A stretch of DNA of 37,705 bases, taken from the NCBI GenBank assembly GCA_021199235.1, contig JAJQIL010000128.1, positions 1 to 37,705 of the forward strand, given 5' to 3'. Position 1 is the first letter of the stretch; every line of letters starts with the position of its first letter. Below are positions 35,573-37,705 of the stretch, piece after piece. The position numbers and the translations under genes are program-made. The DNA comes from Lachnospiraceae bacterium. Lineage in GTDB: Bacteria > Bacillota > Clostridia > Lachnospirales > Lachnospiraceae. The notes beneath the pieces are model-generated. The model worked only from the letters and a program-made list of their open reading frames with translations, was not told the DNA's origin and made no database searches.

Positions 35573-36178
35573 ATGGAAATATATGGATATGTACGTGTGA
35601 GCACACGTGACCAGAATGAGGATCGACAGATGATTGCTTTGCAGCAGCTGTCCGTACCGGAAAAGAATATCTACATAGACAAGCAATCTGGAAAGGATTT
35701 TGAACGCCCTATGTATAAAAAAATGATGCGCCGATTAAAGCCAGACGATTTGCTTTATGTTAAAAGCATCGACCGACTAGGGCAAAATTATGAGGAGATT
35801 CAAAATCAGTGGCGAATTCTGACAAAAGAGAAGAAAGTGGACATCGTTGTGATTGATATGCCATTGTTGGATACCCGCCGGGGAAAGGACTTGATGGGAA
35901 CTTTCCTTTCCGACATTGTGTTGCAGGTCCTGTCGTTTGTGGCCGAAAATGAGCGGACGAATATTAAACAGAGACAGGCGGAGGGAATTGCTGCCGCAAA
36001 AGCAAAAGGAGTCCGTTTTGGTAGGTCCCCGGCTCCGCTGCCGGCAAATTTTCACTCGGTCTATCAGAGGTGGAAAGAGGGAGAAATTACTGGACTTGCG
36101 GCGGCAAAGGAATGCGGAATGCCGATGTCAACCTTTCGATACAGGGCAAAGATTTACGAAAATGCCAAATTATTGTAA
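35573..36178 (+). CDS. Small serine recombinase (resolvase/invertase)
   Basis: The 201-residue protein is a small serine recombinase: Tyr-Gly-Tyr-Val-Arg-Val-Ser10-Thr with the catalytic serine, Val-Lys-Ser-Ile-Asp-Arg-Leu-Gly-Gln-Asn-Tyr, and Gly-Lys-Asp-Leu-Met-Gly-Thr-Phe, then the long E helix (Ala-Glu-Asn-Glu-Arg-Thr-Asn-Ile-Lys-Gln-Arg) and a C-terminal helix-turn-helix. Such enzymes resolve transposon cointegrates or invert segments between short crossover sites. GGGAGAAAATAGTAT precedes the ATG. It is isolated by terminators on both sides, and probably belongs to the mobilisable element with TnpW; its crossover sites were not identified. Confidence 0.93.
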   Translation: MEIYGYVRVSTRDQNEDRQMIALQQLSVPEKNIYIDKQSGKDFERPMYKKMMRRLKPDDLLYVKSIDRLGQNYEEIQNQWRILTKEKKVDIVVIDMPLLDTRRGKDLMGTFLSDIVLQVLSFVAENERTNIKQRQAEGIAAAKAKGVRFGRSPAPLPANFHSVYQRWKEGEITGLAAAKECGMPMSTFRYRAKIYENAKLL

Positions 36179-36228
36179 GCGGGCAATTTTACAGGAATGT
36201 GTACGTTCCTGTAAATGCCTGCTTTTTA
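36179..36228 (+). terminator. Terminator of the resolvase gene
   Basis: GC-GGC and TTTACAGGAA pair with TTCCTGTAAA and GCC-GC around an 8-base loop, followed by TTTTTAAT. Confidence 0.8.
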
Positions 36229-36422
36229 ATATTATCGTCTATATTACCACACCAATTCGGGTTTTACCACTATAAATTCAGCAAAAATGACAGAATATTT
36301 CATGTATTTTTAACAAAAAAAGCATCTATCCAAAACGTACACATTTACGATAGTCGGTTAAGGTATAGGGAAACAAATTTATCATGTGTGCTTATTCTCA
36401 AACCAAAGGAGGTGTTAATTAA

Positions 36423-36872
36423 ATGGAAAAGATAGACTCAAATATACAAAAATATGAAAACTATAAGGAGCAGATGGGACGGCTGAAAAAAGCGTTACAT
36501 GCAGAGTTTTATCTGGAGGCGATTTTTATCGAATTCGCAATTTTGGAAGATCGAATAGAATCTGTGCTGAGACATAGCAACAAATTTAATCCAGAAAAGC
36601 ATAATACGTTGAATAAAAAGTTGGGACGTTTGAAAGAAATGCAGCGCCAGAAGAATGGTTTGGTCAGAAGATATTTTTCAGATGAACTGTTTGATGAGAT
36701 ATATGCGTGGAAAGATGAACGAAACGTTTTGATCCATTCGTTGATGAATCAAACACTTCACAAGGAAGATTTGAAAGAACTTGCAGAACGAGGTCAGAAA
36801 ATAATAAAGACGGTAAGCAGCAAGGCTTCACTGTACAATAGTTTTCTGGCACGACATGAAGGTCATTCTTGA
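36423..36872 (+). CDS. HEPN-motif protein
   Basis: The 149-residue all-helical protein has Arg100-Asn-Val-Leu-Ile-His105, the Rx4-6H signature (with Asn after Arg) of HEPN domains, many of which are RNases in toxins, CRISPR effectors and abortive-infection proteins. Upstream helices with Ile-Glu-Phe-Ala-Ile-Leu-Glu-Asp-Arg-Ile-Glu-Ser-Val-Leu fit the HEPN four-helix bundle. No partner such as a minimal nucleotidyltransferase is adjacent. AAAGGAGGTG lies 11 bases before the ATG, a rather long spacing. It stands alone between the resolvase and a decayed secreted protein, so it may be cargo of the mobile element, for example a defence or toxin gene. The assignment rests on one motif and helix content. 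Confidence 0.6.
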   Translation: MEKIDSNIQKYENYKEQMGRLKKALHAEFYLEAIFIEFAILEDRIESVLRHSNKFNPEKHNTLNKKLGRLKEMQRQKNGLVRRYFSDELFDEIYAWKDERNVLIHSLMNQTLHKEDLKELAERGQKIIKTVSSKASLYNSFLARHEGHS

Positions 36873-37054
36873 TTTTTAGTAATGATATAAAAAAAGATGA
36901 GGCTACTTTTTCCTGCGGACAGTCCTCGTGTAACATTCAGAAGACTAAATTGAAAATCCTGTACAAGTGGGTTTTAAAGGGAGGATAGAAAAAAATAGAG
37001 AACGAAAAGCATGGTAAAAGCGAGAATTATTATATGATTTTTTAGGAGGAAAAC

Positions 37055-37651
37055 ATGAAAAAGAAAGTATTCAGCTTACTACTTACTGCCACAATTATAA
37101 CCTGTTCCTGTGTTTATCCAGTGTGTGCTTCGGAAGAAGCGGCAGATGGCGAAAATGGTATTGAGACATCGGATTATTATCGACTTGGAGATTCTATATC
37201 GACGGATATTATGGATTTTACTTTGGATTCTGCCCAGTTTGCTATTGCATTAGAAAATACTTATGGGGATGATTATTTGTTGCCAAAGGAGTATGACGCT
37301 TCAGACGATGCTAAAAATCCATTTGTGGCTAGTATTGGACACACTCTTGTCTATTTTTCTATGATTATTACAAATAATAACAGAACAAGTCTGAATATCA
37401 ATGATACCTTTTCAGATTGGACATCTTCTTTTGTAAGTGTCATTTATGATGATGAATTCAACATCGCAAAATAATGATTCTTATCCATCAGATATGAGAG
37501 AAGTTGCTGATAATGTATATCTCTTTGTTTGCGAAGATACACCGTGGCTGTTGATTCAGATGAATGGCGCTCTGTAAAAAATCAGCAAATTCTAGAGATG
37601 TGTCGAGCCAAAATGAAGATTGGAGAATGCTTAACTATGAAAAAAAATTAG
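37055..37651 (+). pseudogene. Decayed secreted DUF4352-like protein
   Basis: The frame from 37055 encodes a signal peptide (Lys-Lys-Lys, hydrophobic core to about residue 24, Val-Cys-Ala) and a beta-rich domain with Ser-Met-Ile-Ile-Thr-Asn-Asn-Asn-Arg-Thr-Ser-Leu, like DUF4352 extracellular proteins. It stops at 37474. The text goes on in a second frame (Asp-Met-Arg-Glu-Val-Ala-Asp-Asn-Val-Tyr-Leu-Phe-Val-Cys-Glu-Asp-Thr-Pro-Trp) and then a third (Ala-Val-Asp-Ser-Asp-Glu-Trp-Arg), ending at 37651. At least two frameshifts are therefore present and the gene is most likely dead. AGGAGGAAAAC precedes the ATG. Confidence 0.75.
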
Positions 37652-37705
37652 TAATTATTCAGAACCCCTACTGAAAGATGCATCTTGGGTTCCCGGAAAG
37701 TGCCT

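Overview
The window reads as chromosomal DNA of a spore-forming, low-to-mid GC Clostridia, most likely a gut Lachnospiraceae. The reasons are a SpoIIID regulator, a feoA-feoA-feoB locus with the Cys-rich FeoB-associated peptide, canonical SigA promoters with strong AGGAGG ribosome sites, DUF6809-like small proteins, and mobile-element genes of the TnpW type. The genus cannot be read from the sequence.

Layout. 1-3650: iron(II) uptake locus with a DtxR/IdeR-like box over the first promoter. 3760-4080: tRNA-Val(CAC), tRNA-Ala(CGC) and a bidirectional terminator shared with a leftward MFS transporter / zinc phospholipase C pair; the phospholipase gene carries an in-frame TGA. 6600-8500: small proteins, an XRE repressor facing an unknown gene, and spoIIID, whose ribosome site lies in a hairpin. 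8547-15873: a sulfur/sulfation region (TauE/SafE exporter, PAPS-type sulfotransferase, CysD and a CysN-CysC fusion) interrupted by an HD phosphohydrolase and an S66 LD-carboxypeptidase. 16048-21450: glycan use (GH3, carboxylesterase-like hydrolase, GH43). 21482-24112: acyltransferase-GT8 pair and a DUF2798 membrane protein. 24124-37705: an AT-richer accessory island with toxin-antitoxin modules, broken genes, a conjugation-gene fragment, an oriT-like region, MobC-like and TnpW genes, a serine resolvase and a HEPN-motif protein.

The most unusual signal is a family of small nested-palindrome elements. Each has an outer stem, an inner hairpin touching one arm, and a short spacer next to the other arm. 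Two copies have the same 71-bp length, sit inside unrelated genes (HD phosphohydrolase and alpha/beta hydrolase), and are flanked by 7-bp direct repeats, so each adds 26 codons in frame, starting Asn-Ala-Pro-Ser. A second subtype interrupts the GH43 gene and a PD-(D/E)XK nuclease fragment, with arms that differ in sequence but still pair. A 264-bp cluster of related modules fills the gap between the sulfite exporter and the sulfotransferase and supplies the exporter's stop codon. This resembles the idea of Rickettsia palindromic elements (in-frame protein-inserting repeats), but in a Clostridium relative.

A second cluster of interest is two type I toxin-antitoxin-like loci (31062 and 35175). 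Each encodes a tiny holin-like toxin whose Shine-Dalgarno is sequestered by an upstream anti-SD, and each faces a convergent promoter positioned to make an antisense RNA ending at a shared hairpin. The sulfation module (PAPS synthesis plus sulfotransferase plus anion exporter, no PAPS reductase in view) is a third coherent system.
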